NCBI RefSeq assembly: GCF_000619925.1
Contig: NZ_JHVB01000006.1
Coordinates: 62,001 to 126,000 of the forward strand
DNA length: 64,000 nucleotides
Source of the DNA: Treponema sp. C6A8
Lineage (GTDB): Bacteria > Spirochaetota > Spirochaetia > Treponematales > Treponemataceae
Direction of reading: 5' to 3'
The notes below the pieces were generated by a model, which did not search any database, was not told the origin of the DNA, and saw only the letters and a list, made by a program, of their open reading frames with translations. Below, in pieces: positions 52,906 through 62,153 of the stretch. Positions within the stretch are counted from its first letter, which is position 1, and every line of letters starts with the position of its first letter. Made by a program: the position numbers and the translations under genes.

Positions 52906-53998
52906 GCCATTCTCCGTTTTCAATTTTATAGATTTTTGTAGTTTCTTTCATGTAGCGCTCGTAAGGTTCGCCCGGCAAAAATGTACAGAAAAGCTGGTCG
53001 TATTCTGGAAGCATTGCTGTAAGTTTTGCACGTTTGTTCGGATCAAGTTCCAGAAGAACGTCGTCCATCAAAAGCACGGGCTTTAGACCCGTTGTCCGCG
53101 TAAAATAAACTGACTGGGCAACCCGTAGCAGCAGCGAAATCAGGCGGCACTGACCAGTTGATGCAACCGGAACAAAGAGTTTTTTATCAAGAACAAAATT
53201 AATTCTGTCGCGGTGCGGACCGCTCATTGTAGTTTCCAGATATTTATCATTTTCGCGTTTTTCTCCAAGCAGATTGCAAATATCCGATGGGGTAGGGAAG
53301 CGCTTTCCGTCTTCTGTCTGAATCTCTTTCCAGGAAGGATCGTAAGAAATTATGAGCCCCTGAATACCTGCAATTTCTTCGTAAATTTTTCCAAAAATCT
53401 GATTAAACTGGAAGACCGCTTTTTTACGCTTATCCTGAATTACAAGTCCAAGCTGAGCCAGCTGAGAATCGTAAACATCAAGCATTTCGTATTCGTGATT
53501 CTTTAAAATCTGATTGCGGCTCTTTAAAATTTTTTTGTAATTGCGCATATCGTCGATGTAAGTTGAATCGTACATCGTAAGCGACTGGTCAATAAAAAAA
53601 CGGCGACATTCAGGCTCACCGGTCGCAAACCTCAAATCATCATGACAGAACAAAATACAGGGAATTGTGTTTATAAGTTCCTTTCTGTCGTGAATTCTTT
53701 TTCCGTTTTTTTCTATGCGCTTTTTGTTGTCTTCAAAAATTACTGCAACTTTTTGAGTGTCACTGTTTTCTTTGTTATATAAGGAATTAACACTAAAATT
53801 TTTTTCGCCATTTTTTACAATCTGACCGTCAACATGAGTTCTAAAACTTATTCCATAAGCCGCATAATAAAGAGATTCCAGAATGTTACTTTTACCCTGT
53901 CCGTTTTCTCCAACAAAATAGACCTCCCGGTTAGAAAGGTCTATAGTGTCATTTTTAAGATTACGGAAGTTATAAAATGTCTGATATAAAAAAGGCAT
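52898..53998 (-). CDS. recF: DNA replication and repair protein RecF
   Basis: The 366-residue SMC-like ATPase has Walker A GENGQGKSNILES, the signature STGQCRLISLLLRVAQ and Walker B PVLLMDDVLLELD. RecF directs RecA loading at gaps. The signature reads TGQCR rather than the common SxGQ-K form, a mild variant. It follows dnaN with a repeat element in the spacer. Confidence 0.95.
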   Translation of the reverse strand: MPFLYQTFYNFRNLKNDTIDLSNREVYFVGENGQGKSNILESLYYAAYGISFRTHVDGQIVKNGEKNFSVNSLYNKENSDTQKVAVIFEDNKKRIEKNGKRIHDRKELINTIPCILFCHDDLRFATGEPECRRFFIDQSLTMYDSTYIDDMRNYKKILKSRNQILKNHEYEMLDVYDSQLAQLGLVIQDKRKKAVFQFNQIFGKIYEEIAGIQGLIISYDPSWKEIQTEDGKRFPTPSDICNLLGEKRENDKYLETTMSGPHRDRINFVLDKKLFVPVASTGQCRLISLLLRVAQSVYFTRTTGLKPVLLMDDVLLELDPNKRAKLTAMLPEYDQLFCTFLPGEPYERYMKETTKIYKIENGEWHE

Positions 53999-54009
53999 AA
54001 AATCTTTGT

Positions 54010-54074
54010 GTCATTATCGGGCTTGACCCGATAATCTGCAAATAGATTCCCGTGTCGAGCACGGGAAGGACATA
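54010..54074. repeat. Double-hairpin dispersed repeat, copy 2
   Basis: Same architecture as 48775-48845: ATTATCGGG-cttga-CCCGATAAT, a short linker, then TTCCCGTG-tcga-GCACGGGAA and complementary ends. It fills the dnaN-recF spacer. The second loop differs from copy 1 (tcga against tttg) while the stems are conserved. Confidence 0.85.
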
Positions 54075-54076
54075 AT

Positions 54077-55201
54077 CTAGTAGTTCATCGGCATGATTAC
54101 GTGGATGTAGTCACCAGCCGGTTCGCTTCTCATAATTACAGCTTTTGTAATACTTGCTTCGCCACCAGCTTCTTCATTCACATTAAAATCAAATACTACG
54201 TTTTCAGATTCAATTACTTTAAGAGGATCTGTAACGTAAGTGTAGTTCAAAGCCATAGAAATATCCTGACCGTCGTAACGGCATGGAATTTCCTCATCAG
54301 CAGCACCAGTATCAGATTCTGGAGAAATAAGTTTAAGAACACCTGAAGAAATCTTAAAGATAATGCGGCTTACTTTTTTATCAACCATGATAGTTGTACG
54401 TTTAAGAGCTGCATCAAGATCAGCCTTGTTTACCATAATTGACTGAGTAAGTCCTTCTGGAATTACTTTCTGATAGTTAGGGAACTGACCGTCAATCAAA
54501 ACTGAAGAGAATTCGTGATTTGCAAATTTTACAAAAATTGATTTATCAACAACTGCAATCTGAATGTTTCCTTCTTCAGGAGCATTTTTAAGAATACAAG
54601 AAAGAATTTTAACAGGGATGATTGCAGGAGTAAAATCACCAGTTTCGTATGCAGGTTTATTTACACAAGAAAGACGACGACCGTCAGTTGCTACCATAGT
54701 AAGATTTTCACCATTTTTCAAAAAGTAAGAACCAGTCATGAAGTAGCGGTTCTTATCATCAGAAACTGCGAAAATTGTATGCTGAATCATTTCCTTAAAA
54801 TCTTTTGAAGAAATTTCAAAGAAAGGAAGATTTTCAGAAGTTCCTATTTCTGGGAATTTATCGCTTGTCTGACTCTTAAGTTCGAATTTTACTTTTTTAG
54901 CTACAGGCTTAATTGTAACTTTAATATCTTCCTGAACAAATTCAATTTCACCTGCAGGAGATTGAGAAAGAATCTGCATAAACTTATCACAGTAAATTGT
55001 AGTTCTTCCTTCCTGCTGAATTTCTACTGGAACTGTAGTAGTAAATTTCATTGTTGAATCAGTAGCTTTAATTACTAAAGAATTGTTTTCTGCAATCAAC
55101 AGAATATTTGAAAGAATTGAAACAGGACTTTTATTTGTAATAACTTCCTGAGCAATTGCGATTTCCTTAATCATTGCATCGCGATCGAATGTAAATCTCA
55201 T
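54077..55201 (-). CDS. dnaN: DNA polymerase III beta subunit (sliding clamp)
   Basis: The 374-residue protein has three clamp domains, with MRFTFDRDAMIKEIAIAQ at the start, FMTGSYFLKNGENLTMVATD and GRRLSC in the middle, and VIMRSEPAGDYIHVIMPMNY as the classic ending. It encircles DNA and tethers the polymerase. It lies downstream of dnaA across the putative origin. Confidence 0.97.
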   Translation of the reverse strand: MRFTFDRDAMIKEIAIAQEVITNKSPVSILSNILLIAENNSLVIKATDSTMKFTTTVPVEIQQEGRTTIYCDKFMQILSQSPAGEIEFVQEDIKVTIKPVAKKVKFELKSQTSDKFPEIGTSENLPFFEISSKDFKEMIQHTIFAVSDDKNRYFMTGSYFLKNGENLTMVATDGRRLSCVNKPAYETGDFTPAIIPVKILSCILKNAPEEGNIQIAVVDKSIFVKFANHEFSSVLIDGQFPNYQKVIPEGLTQSIMVNKADLDAALKRTTIMVDKKVSRIIFKISSGVLKLISPESDTGAADEEIPCRYDGQDISMALNYTYVTDPLKVIESENVVFDFNVNEEAGGEASITKAVIMRSEPAGDYIHVIMPMNY

Positions 55202-55450
55202 TTTATTTAAAGTCTCCTTTTACTTTTTATACAAATTCAATGAGCTTAATAATTATTAAAATTTATAAATTTAGTAATAGTAATAATAAGCCCTGTTTAT
55301 ATTGTGGATAACCAATTTAATTCTTTATAAATTAAGGTTTTAAAATGTAGATTAGTAAAAGACTTTAAATCACATTTTTTCCACTTTTCCACATTTTACT
55401 TAATATTCGTTAGTTTATCCACTTTAAAAATTAAGTTATGCACAATTTTT
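55202..55450. other. Candidate replication origin (dnaA-dnaN spacer)
   Basis: A very AT-rich 249-bp spacer with DnaA boxes: TGTGGATAA (55303-55311, perfect, minus orientation), TTATGCACA (55436-55444, perfect to TTATNCACA), TTATCCACT (55415-55423) and TTTTCCACA (55385-55393), with a long AT-only stretch around 55320-55375 as unwinding element candidate. This spacer is the origin in many bacteria. Confidence 0.65.
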
Positions 55451-56911
55451 CTACTTTTTATACTCTTTAACTTCCCTCATAAGATTTTCAATTCTGCTTT
55501 CCAGGCTTGGATCTGTTTTCATCAAATCTGCAATTTTTTTGTAGGCGTACATAATTGTAGAATGATCTTTTCCGCTGTATTCGTTTCCAAGTTCCATAAA
55601 AGACATTTCTGTCATCTCACGTGCCATATAAATTGAAATCTGGCGTGGAATAACGTACTTTTTATCTTTCTTTTTACCCTTCAAATCTGTAACAGAAATT
55701 TGATAAGCGTCTGCTACAACCTTCTGAATAATTTCCAGAGAAATATTTTCTGCATTATTTGTCTGAATAAGGTCGTGCAAAAGTGTTTTTACAGAATCCA
55801 AATCAAGAGGACGGCCGGTAAGCTCTTCGTAACTGAATACTGTAGTCAAAGCTGATTCAAGTTCGCGGACGTTAGTTTCAATATTTTTAGCAATGTATTC
55901 AATAATTTCCGGACTTAGCTGCTTTCCCTGAAGTTCAATTTTTTTCTGAAGGATTGCATAGCGGTTTTCAAACTTTGGAATCTGAATATCAATACTTAAA
56001 CCATTGTTCAAACGGCTTACAAGGCGGTCTGCCATGTTTTTAATTTCACGAATAGGACGGTCGCAGGTAAATACCATCTGAGCCTTCTTTTCAAAAAGAG
56101 CATTAAAGGTATAGAAGAGCTCTTCCTGTGTCTGTTCCTTTCCCTGTAGGAAGTGAATATCGTCCAGAAGAAGAATATCAAGTCCGCGGTATTTATTTTT
56201 AAATTCCTGAGTTTTTTTAGTACGGATGGAATCGGTAAATTCATTTGTAAAACTTTCTGCAGAAATGTAGCAGATTTTAAGTTTTGGATTCTGATTATAA
56301 ATGTAGTTTCCGATTGCCTGCATAAGGTGAGTTTTTCCCAGACCTGAACCGCCGTAAAACAAAATAGGGTTGCGGGCTTTTCCCGGTTCTTTTGCTACAG
56401 AAATTGCTGCATTGTAGGCAAACATAGAGTTATCACCGGGAATGAAGTTTTCAAAAATAAAGTTTTCGCTAAGCTGAGGATGTTTTTTTACTGGAGTCTG
56501 CTTTGGCGAATTATTTTCATTTTCGATTTTAGAATTGGATACGGTGGCTGACTGAGGTTTAGATTGGGTTAGCGCTGATGAGGATTCCGCAGCTTTAGAC
56601 CCTTCCTTATCATCATCCGAAGGAATTTCAGCTGATTTAAAATCCTTATTTACAATGCAGTCTAAAGTTAAATCATTTAATCCTGTTACTTCACGAAGTT
56701 TATTCTGAATAATTTCCAGAGACCCCTTTGAAGTAACCTGATTTTTCATAAATGGAGAAGGAACGCAAACTGTAATTACATTATTCTCATCACTTACGTA
56801 ATTTATGTTAAAATTAAAAATAAACTCGTTCTCTCTATCTTCAGAAATATACTGATTGTGGAGTTCTTCTAAAGCATAATTCCATGCTTCCTGATACATA
56901 TTTTTTGACAT
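55451..56911 (-). CDS. dnaA: Chromosomal replication initiator DnaA
   Basis: The 486-residue protein has an N-terminal domain I, a long Ser/Asn/Lys-rich linker (about 95-145), an AAA+ core with GGSGLGKTHLMQAIGNYIYN and DILLLDDIHFLQGKEQTQEE, and the domain IV DNA-binding signature MAREMTEMSFMELGNEYSGK followed by DHSTIMYAYKKI. It melts the origin and recruits the helicase. It diverges from gyrB across 163 bp. Confidence 0.97.
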   Translation of the reverse strand: MSKNMYQEAWNYALEELHNQYISEDRENEFIFNFNINYVSDENNVITVCVPSPFMKNQVTSKGSLEIIQNKLREVTGLNDLTLDCIVNKDFKSAEIPSDDDKEGSKAAESSSALTQSKPQSATVSNSKIENENNSPKQTPVKKHPQLSENFIFENFIPGDNSMFAYNAAISVAKEPGKARNPILFYGGSGLGKTHLMQAIGNYIYNQNPKLKICYISAESFTNEFTDSIRTKKTQEFKNKYRGLDILLLDDIHFLQGKEQTQEELFYTFNALFEKKAQMVFTCDRPIREIKNMADRLVSRLNNGLSIDIQIPKFENRYAILQKKIELQGKQLSPEIIEYIAKNIETNVRELESALTTVFSYEELTGRPLDLDSVKTLLHDLIQTNNAENISLEIIQKVVADAYQISVTDLKGKKKDKKYVIPRQISIYMAREMTEMSFMELGNEYSGKDHSTIMYAYKKIADLMKTDPSLESRIENLMREVKEYKK

Positions 56912-57074
56912 TCTTTTATTATCTTAAAGAACATCAATTTCTTCAAGCAAATTATTAAACCTAACAAGCATTAGTTATAGAAAGTTGTTATAAAATTTAA
57001 TATAATGAAATTCTCATATATATAGTATTTTATACACGGCAAACAGCTGAAAAAATCATACAAAGGAAAAAGTA

Positions 57075-58994
57075 ATGGCTAATAGTTATGATGCTGGTAA
57101 TATCCAGGTTTTGAAAGGACTTGAAGCAGTCCGAAAGCGCCCGGGTATGTACATTGGTTCTACCGGACCACGTGGACTTCATCACCTTGTTTATGAAGTA
57201 GTTGATAACTCAATCGATGAGGCAATGGCTGGATATTGTACTCAGATTACAGTTGCCCTTGAACAGAACGATATTGTACGCGTTGAAGATAACGGACGCG
57301 GTATTCCTGTTGATATGCATCCTACCGAGCACGTAAGTGCCCTTGAACTTGTTTTGACCCGACTTCATGCCGGCGGTAAGTTTGATAAGGGTTCTTATAA
57401 AGTTTCGGGTGGTTTGCACGGTGTAGGTGTTTCCTGCGTAAACGCTCTTTCTGACTGGATGGAAGCAACCGTAAAACGTGACGGACATATTTACCGCCAG
57501 CGTTTTGAAATTGGTGTTCCAAAAACTAAGGTTGAAACTATCGGTGAATCTGATGAGCACGGAACTACAATCCGCTGGAAGGCTGACAAGACAATTTTTA
57601 CAGAAACGACTCAGTATGATTTTGATGTTTTAAAGACCCGTCTCCGAGAGCTGGCTTTTTTGAACAGCGGTATTGTGATTATTTTCCGCGACGAACGCCT
57701 GGAAAATCCAAAGGAAGAAATTCTCAAATTTGAAGGCGGTATAAACGAGTTTGTAAAGGAATTGAATAAGGGTAAGGGAGTTGTTCCTGAAGATCCAATT
57801 TACATCAACGAAGAAAGCAATGATGTAATTACAGAAGTTTCAATTCAATACAACAATTCTTTTGCAGAAAACATTCATACTTTTGTAAACGACATTAATA
57901 CCCGTGATGGTGGTACTCATCTTGAAGGATTTAAATCTGCCATTCGTTTTGTATTGAATAAATTCTTTGAATCAAATGAAAAGCTTAAAAAGTTGATTGA
58001 TAAGGACGAAAAGCTTACTTATGAAGATTTGAGCTCCGGTCTTACAGCCGTAATTTCCATGAAGGTTCCTGAACCTGAATTTGAAGGTCAGACAAAGGAA
58101 AAGCTTGGAAACACAGAAGTAAGAACAATTGTAGATCAGATTCTTAAGGAAAAGCTGACAGTTTATTTTGAACAGAATCCAAATGCTCTGGAAGCAATTC
58201 TTAAAAAGGGAATTGATGAAGCCAAGGCACGTATTGCAGCCCGCAAGGCAAAAGACAATATGCGCAAAAAGACAATGAGCGACGGCTTTGGTCTTCCTGA
58301 AAAACTTTCTGACTGTTCTTTGAAAAATCCTGAACTCTGTGAAGTTTACATAGTCGAAGGAGATTCTGCGGGTGGTTCTGCAAAGAAAGGCCGCGATCCA
58401 AAAACTCAGGCTATTCTTCCTCTCTGGGGAAAAATGCTTAACGTTGAAAAGGTTCGTCCTGAAAAGGTAATGAACAACGATAAGCTTGAACCTGTAATTG
58501 CATCTTTGGGTGCGGGTTTTGGAAAAGATTTCAATATAGACAAACTGCGCTATCACAAAATCATCATCATGGCCGATGCCGATGTCGACGGTTCACATAT
58601 CCGTACTCTGCTTTTGACTTTCTTCTTCCGCTATATGCCGCAGCTAATTGAAAACGGTTATGTTTATCTTGCTATGCCTCCTCTTTTCCGCGTACAGCTT
58701 GGAAAGAAAGATCCTGTTTACTGTTACAGTGATGCAGAACGTGATGCCGCTCTGGATGCTCTTGGAGAGCAGAGAAATAAGGCTGAAGTTCAGCGATATA
58801 AAGGTCTTGGTGAAATGGACGGAAAACAGCTTTGGGAAACAACAATGGATCCTGCCCACCGCAAAATGCGCGTTGTAACAATTCCAGACGCAATTGCTGC
58901 AGATAAAATTTTCAGCGTATGTATGGGTGAGGAAGTTGAACCTCGCCGTGAATTCATTGAGTCTAACTCAAGTTACGCAAACCTGGATATTTAG
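57075..58994 (+). CDS. gyrB: DNA gyrase subunit B
   Basis: The 639-residue protein has the GHKL ATPase start (KRPGMYIGSTGPRGLHHLVY, EVVDNSIDEAMAG), GGLHGVGVSCVNALS, and the TOPRIM motifs YIVEGDSAGGSAKKGRD and IIIMADADVDGSHIRTLLL, ending in the gyrase-type tail. With GyrA it introduces negative supercoils. AAAGGAAAAAG precedes the ATG. Confidence 0.97.
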   Translation: MANSYDAGNIQVLKGLEAVRKRPGMYIGSTGPRGLHHLVYEVVDNSIDEAMAGYCTQITVALEQNDIVRVEDNGRGIPVDMHPTEHVSALELVLTRLHAGGKFDKGSYKVSGGLHGVGVSCVNALSDWMEATVKRDGHIYRQRFEIGVPKTKVETIGESDEHGTTIRWKADKTIFTETTQYDFDVLKTRLRELAFLNSGIVIIFRDERLENPKEEILKFEGGINEFVKELNKGKGVVPEDPIYINEESNDVITEVSIQYNNSFAENIHTFVNDINTRDGGTHLEGFKSAIRFVLNKFFESNEKLKKLIDKDEKLTYEDLSSGLTAVISMKVPEPEFEGQTKEKLGNTEVRTIVDQILKEKLTVYFEQNPNALEAILKKGIDEAKARIAARKAKDNMRKKTMSDGFGLPEKLSDCSLKNPELCEVYIVEGDSAGGSAKKGRDPKTQAILPLWGKMLNVEKVRPEKVMNNDKLEPVIASLGAGFGKDFNIDKLRYHKIIIMADADVDGSHIRTLLLTFFFRYMPQLIENGYVYLAMPPLFRVQLGKKDPVYCYSDAERDAALDALGEQRNKAEVQRYKGLGEMDGKQLWETTMDPAHRKMRVVTIPDAIAADKIFSVCMGEEVEPRREFIESNSSYANLDI

Positions 58995-59009
58995 TAAAGG
59001 AAATAAAAA

Positions 59010-61520
59010 ATGGAAGAAATTAAAACACCTGAAGGTGGAACAGTTATAAAAATTCCAATTGAGGATGAAGTAAAACAGGCATACATCGACTATTCTATGT
59101 CGGTAATTGTTCAGCGTGCCCTGCCGGATGTTCGTGACGGACTTAAGCCGGTTCACCGACGAATAATGTATGCAATGGATACACTTCATCTTGCAAGCGG
59201 TGGAAAGACTAAAAAGTGTGCGACAATCGTCGGTGAAGTATTGGGACATTACCATCCTCACGGAGACGCTTCTGTTTACGATGCACTTGTTCGTCTTGGT
59301 CAGGATTTTGCTCAGCGCTATACAACAGTAACTCCACAGGGAAACTTTGGTACAATCGCCGGTGACCCTGCCGCTGCTTACCGATACACCGAAGCCAAGA
59401 TGTCTAAAATCACCGAAGAGATGGTTGCGGACATTTCTAAAAATACGGTTGATATGATTCCGAACTTTGATGACACCACAAAGGAGCCGTCAGTTCTTCC
59501 AGCTGCTTTCCCATTTCTTCTTTGTAATGGAACTACAGGTATTGCCGTTGGTATGGCAACAAACATGCCAACCCATAACCTGCGCGAAGTAGCCGCAGCT
59601 ATTTCTGCCTATATTGATAATCCTGATATTTCAATTGATGAACTGATGCATCATATCAAAGGTCCGGACTTCCCGACCGGCGGTATTATTTACGGTAAGG
59701 CTGGAATTAAAAAGGCTTACACAACAGGCCGCGGAAAAATTGTAATCCGTTCTAAGTTCACAATTGAAACTGACAAGCACGGGCGTGAATCAATTGTATT
59801 TACAGAAGTGCCTTACGGCGTAAACACAACAAACATTATCCGCCGCATAAAAGAGCTTATCCGCGACAAGATGATTGAAGGTGTAACAAATGCCAACGAT
59901 GAATCATCTGACCGTTCAGGTATGCGCCTTGTAGTAGATTTGAAAAAAGGTGCAATCACAAAGATTGTCCTCAACCAGCTTTTTGCAAAAACTGATTTAC
60001 AGTCGAATTTTGGTGTAATCAACCTTGCCCTGGTTCCACAGGAAAAGGAAGGAGCTCCACGTTATGATGAGCCGGGTCTTCTTACACTTAAACCTGAATA
60101 CCTTAAGCCTGAGGTTCTGAACCTTAAGCAGCTTATCATGCACTTTGTAAATCACCGCGACGAAGTAATTACCCGCCGCACGATTTATGATTTGAAGATT
60201 GCAAAACACCGTATGCACATTCTTGAAGCTTTGATTACCGCAATCAACAATATTGATGAAGTAATTAAAATCATCAAGGAAAGCCGGGATACAGAAGCGG
60301 CAAAACTTGCTCTGGAAAAACGTTTTGACTTTGATGATGAGCAGGCACAGGCAATTGTTGATATGCAGCTCAAACGCCTTACACATCTTCTTATTGAAGA
60401 TTTGCAGAAGGAAATTAAAGAGCTGCAGGCATGGATTGATTACCTGCAGGATCTGCTTGATCACCATGAAAAGATTTTGCAGCTGATTAAATCTGATACA
60501 AATGCACTTGCAGAAAAATATGGTGACGACCGCCGCACAGACATCGTTGCTGATGAAGTAGAAGAAATCAACGTTGAAGATATGATTAAGGACGAGGACA
60601 TGGTTGTAATGATTTCCCGCCTTGGTTACATCAAACGTGTTTCTGTTTCAAAATACAAGAAGCAGGGTAGGGGAGGGGCCGGCAGTAACAGTACAAACCT
60701 CCTTGAAGATGATTACATCAAACAGCTCTTCATTGGTTCTACAAAAGATTATCTCTTGTTCATTACAAACCTGGGTCGCGCTTACTGGATCCGTCTTCAC
60801 GAAATTCCAGAGTCAGAAAAAGCAAGCCGTGGTGCTCATATCAAGGGACTCCTTTCAATCGGGCCGGATGAAGAAATTACAACTGTTGTTTCACTCAAGG
60901 AATTCAGCGACAGTCAGTACCTCTTTATGATTACTTCTGAAGGAACTGTAAAACGCGTTTGCACAAGTGAATTCACAAATGCCCGTGCTAAGGGAATTAT
61001 CGGAATTAAACTCCACGAAGGAGACAAACTTGTAAGCGCAATCCAGACAAGTGGTAATGCTGAAGTAATGATGATTTCCCGCCGTGGTAAGGCCCTCCGC
61101 ATTACAGAAGATTCTGTCCGCGAGATGGGACGCGCAAGCTGCGGTATTAAGGGAATGAAGCTTTCTGAAGGTGATGAAATTGCCGCTGCCGTTAAAGTTG
61201 AAGAAGACTCAAGTATCATCCTTGTAACAGAAAAAGGATTTGGAAAACGAGTTTCATTCGATAACTTTAATACTCACGGTCGAGGAACAAGCGGTCAGAA
61301 AATCTTTGGAAACACTGATTCTAAGGGTGAAATTATTGGAGCTCTGGACATTAAACTTAAGGATGAACTTGTGTTTATGACCAGCCAGGGTAAGACTCTG
61401 CGCCTTAAAGCAACAGATATTAAGGAACAGGGAGCAGGAGCTTCTGGTGTAACCCTTGTAAAGGTAAATGAACCTGATTATCTTGTTGGAATTGACAAAA
61501 TTCAGGATAAAGACGAGTAA
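59010..61520 (+). CDS. gyrA: DNA gyrase subunit A
   Basis: The 836-residue protein has the catalytic YRYTEAKMSKI (active-site Tyr), the QRALPDVRDGLKPVHRRIM and YHPHGDASVYDALVRLGQDF region that binds quinolones, and a C-terminal beta-pinwheel whose GyrA-box reads KKQGRGGAGS, close to the consensus QRRGGKG. It starts 15 bp after gyrB. Confidence 0.97.
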   Translation: MEEIKTPEGGTVIKIPIEDEVKQAYIDYSMSVIVQRALPDVRDGLKPVHRRIMYAMDTLHLASGGKTKKCATIVGEVLGHYHPHGDASVYDALVRLGQDFAQRYTTVTPQGNFGTIAGDPAAAYRYTEAKMSKITEEMVADISKNTVDMIPNFDDTTKEPSVLPAAFPFLLCNGTTGIAVGMATNMPTHNLREVAAAISAYIDNPDISIDELMHHIKGPDFPTGGIIYGKAGIKKAYTTGRGKIVIRSKFTIETDKHGRESIVFTEVPYGVNTTNIIRRIKELIRDKMIEGVTNANDESSDRSGMRLVVDLKKGAITKIVLNQLFAKTDLQSNFGVINLALVPQEKEGAPRYDEPGLLTLKPEYLKPEVLNLKQLIMHFVNHRDEVITRRTIYDLKIAKHRMHILEALITAINNIDEVIKIIKESRDTEAAKLALEKRFDFDDEQAQAIVDMQLKRLTHLLIEDLQKEIKELQAWIDYLQDLLDHHEKILQLIKSDTNALAEKYGDDRRTDIVADEVEEINVEDMIKDEDMVVMISRLGYIKRVSVSKYKKQGRGGAGSNSTNLLEDDYIKQLFIGSTKDYLLFITNLGRAYWIRLHEIPESEKASRGAHIKGLLSIGPDEEITTVVSLKEFSDSQYLFMITSEGTVKRVCTSEFTNARAKGIIGIKLHEGDKLVSAIQTSGNAEVMMISRRGKALRITEDSVREMGRASCGIKGMKLSEGDEIAAAVKVEEDSSIILVTEKGFGKRVSFDNFNTHGRGTSGQKIFGNTDSKGEIIGALDIKLKDELVFMTSQGKTLRLKATDIKEQGAGASGVTLVKVNEPDYLVGIDKIQDKDE

Positions 61521-61542
61521 TTCTATATAATATATAGAATTA
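61518..61542. repeat. AT-only inverted repeat at the gyrA stop
   Basis: TAATTCTATAT (61518-61528) and its exact complement (61532-61542) flank a 3-nt loop and include the gyrA stop codon. The stem is weak and no U-tract follows, so termination here is uncertain. Confidence 0.5.
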
Positions 61543-61592
61543 CATAGATATTGATAAAACTTAAAAATTATTCAGTAATTTGGTATATTTTG

Positions 61593-61621
61593 TTGACAAA
61601 TTATGCTAAATAACTGATAAT
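61593..61621 (+). promoter_or_regulatory. Consensus promoter of a small RNA candidate
   Basis: TTGACA (61593-61598), a 17-bp spacer with an internal TATGCT, and GATAAT (61616-61621). No open reading frame follows before the terminator. Confidence 0.75.
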
Positions 61622-61627
61622 TATATT

Positions 61628-61713
61628 AAGGGTAACAACTATTTCAAATAGTTTAAGGGTGATATTAATCAGGCGAAGGGCTAATCAACGGATTGATTAG
61701 CCCTTTTATTTTT
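61628..61713 (+). ncRNA. Candidate small RNA downstream of gyrA
   Basis: Predicted transcript of about 86 nt between a consensus promoter and a strong terminator. It contains a hairpin AACTATTT-caa-ATAGTTT region (about 61636-61654), an unpaired AAGGGTGATATTAATCAGGCG stretch (given in part: AAGGGTGAT, then AGGCGAAGGG), and the terminal stem. No start codon with a useful ORF is present. I do not recognise an Rfam class. Confidence 0.6.
61678..61713 (+). terminator. Strong rho-independent terminator of the small RNA
   Basis: GGGCTAATCAA (61678-61688) pairs perfectly with 61693-61703 across a 4-nt loop, followed by TTTTATTTTT. Confidence 0.9.
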
Positions 61714-61783
61714 AACTTATCTTTTTATTACAAATCCAGGTAAAAATTTCCAGCTGATGTTCCACGTGAAACAGAATAAACAG

Positions 61784-61865
61784 TTATACACATATTGTGG
61801 ATAGCTTGTTAACTATGTGGATAAGTCTGAAAGTTATCCACAATTTCTCCACATGATGTGGATAA
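61784..61865. other. DnaA-box cluster downstream of gyrA
   Basis: Five boxes in 82 bp: TTATACACA (61784-61792), TGTGGATAG (61796-61804, one mismatch), TGTGGATAA (61816-61824), TTATCCACA (61834-61842) and TGTGGATAA (61857-61865). Four match TTATNCACA exactly. They lie between the first two parS-like sites. This is denser than the dnaA-dnaN spacer. Confidence 0.75.
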
Positions 61866-61903
61866 GTTGTGTGGGGGATTGTTCCACGTGAAACATGAGT
61901 AAT

Positions 61904-61933
61904 ATGTCATTATCTGGCTTGACCAGATAATCT
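61904..61933. repeat. Half copy of the double-hairpin repeat with compensating change
   Basis: ATGTCATTATCTGG-cttga-CCAGATAATCT matches the left half of 48775-48845, except that one G-C pair of the stem is replaced by T-A on both sides, so the hairpin is kept. The right half is missing. Confidence 0.75.
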
Positions 61934-62086
61934 GTTTGTGTAAAAAGAGAATGGGCGTCTTCTCTTATGTTTCACATGAAACGTACCCAAATGGATAATT
62001 AAACAAAGTTTCACATGAAACACAGTGGAACGCTCATTTGTAAAAGTTTCACGTGGAACCAAAATATTAACATCAGATAAGTAAAG

Positions 62087-62153
62087 CTAAAAATTGCTCT
62101 CGCAATTTTCTTAACGCTTTGCTATCAATCAAGAAGTTCGCCAGCGAACTTCT
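62087..62153 (+). repeat. Palindrome-module repeat, copy 2
   Basis: AAATTGC-tct-cGCAATTT, then TTAACGCTTTGCTATC, then AGAAGTTCG-ccag-CGAACTTCT. It matches the minus strand of 49658-49720 in order and in the fixed blocks, with a different palindrome stem around the same CCAG loop. It lies just before the last parS-like site. Confidence 0.7.

Noticed and set aside
57972..58556. 194-codon antisense ORF within gyrB
   Set aside because: It overlaps highly conserved gyrB coding sequence and its translation resembles nothing known.
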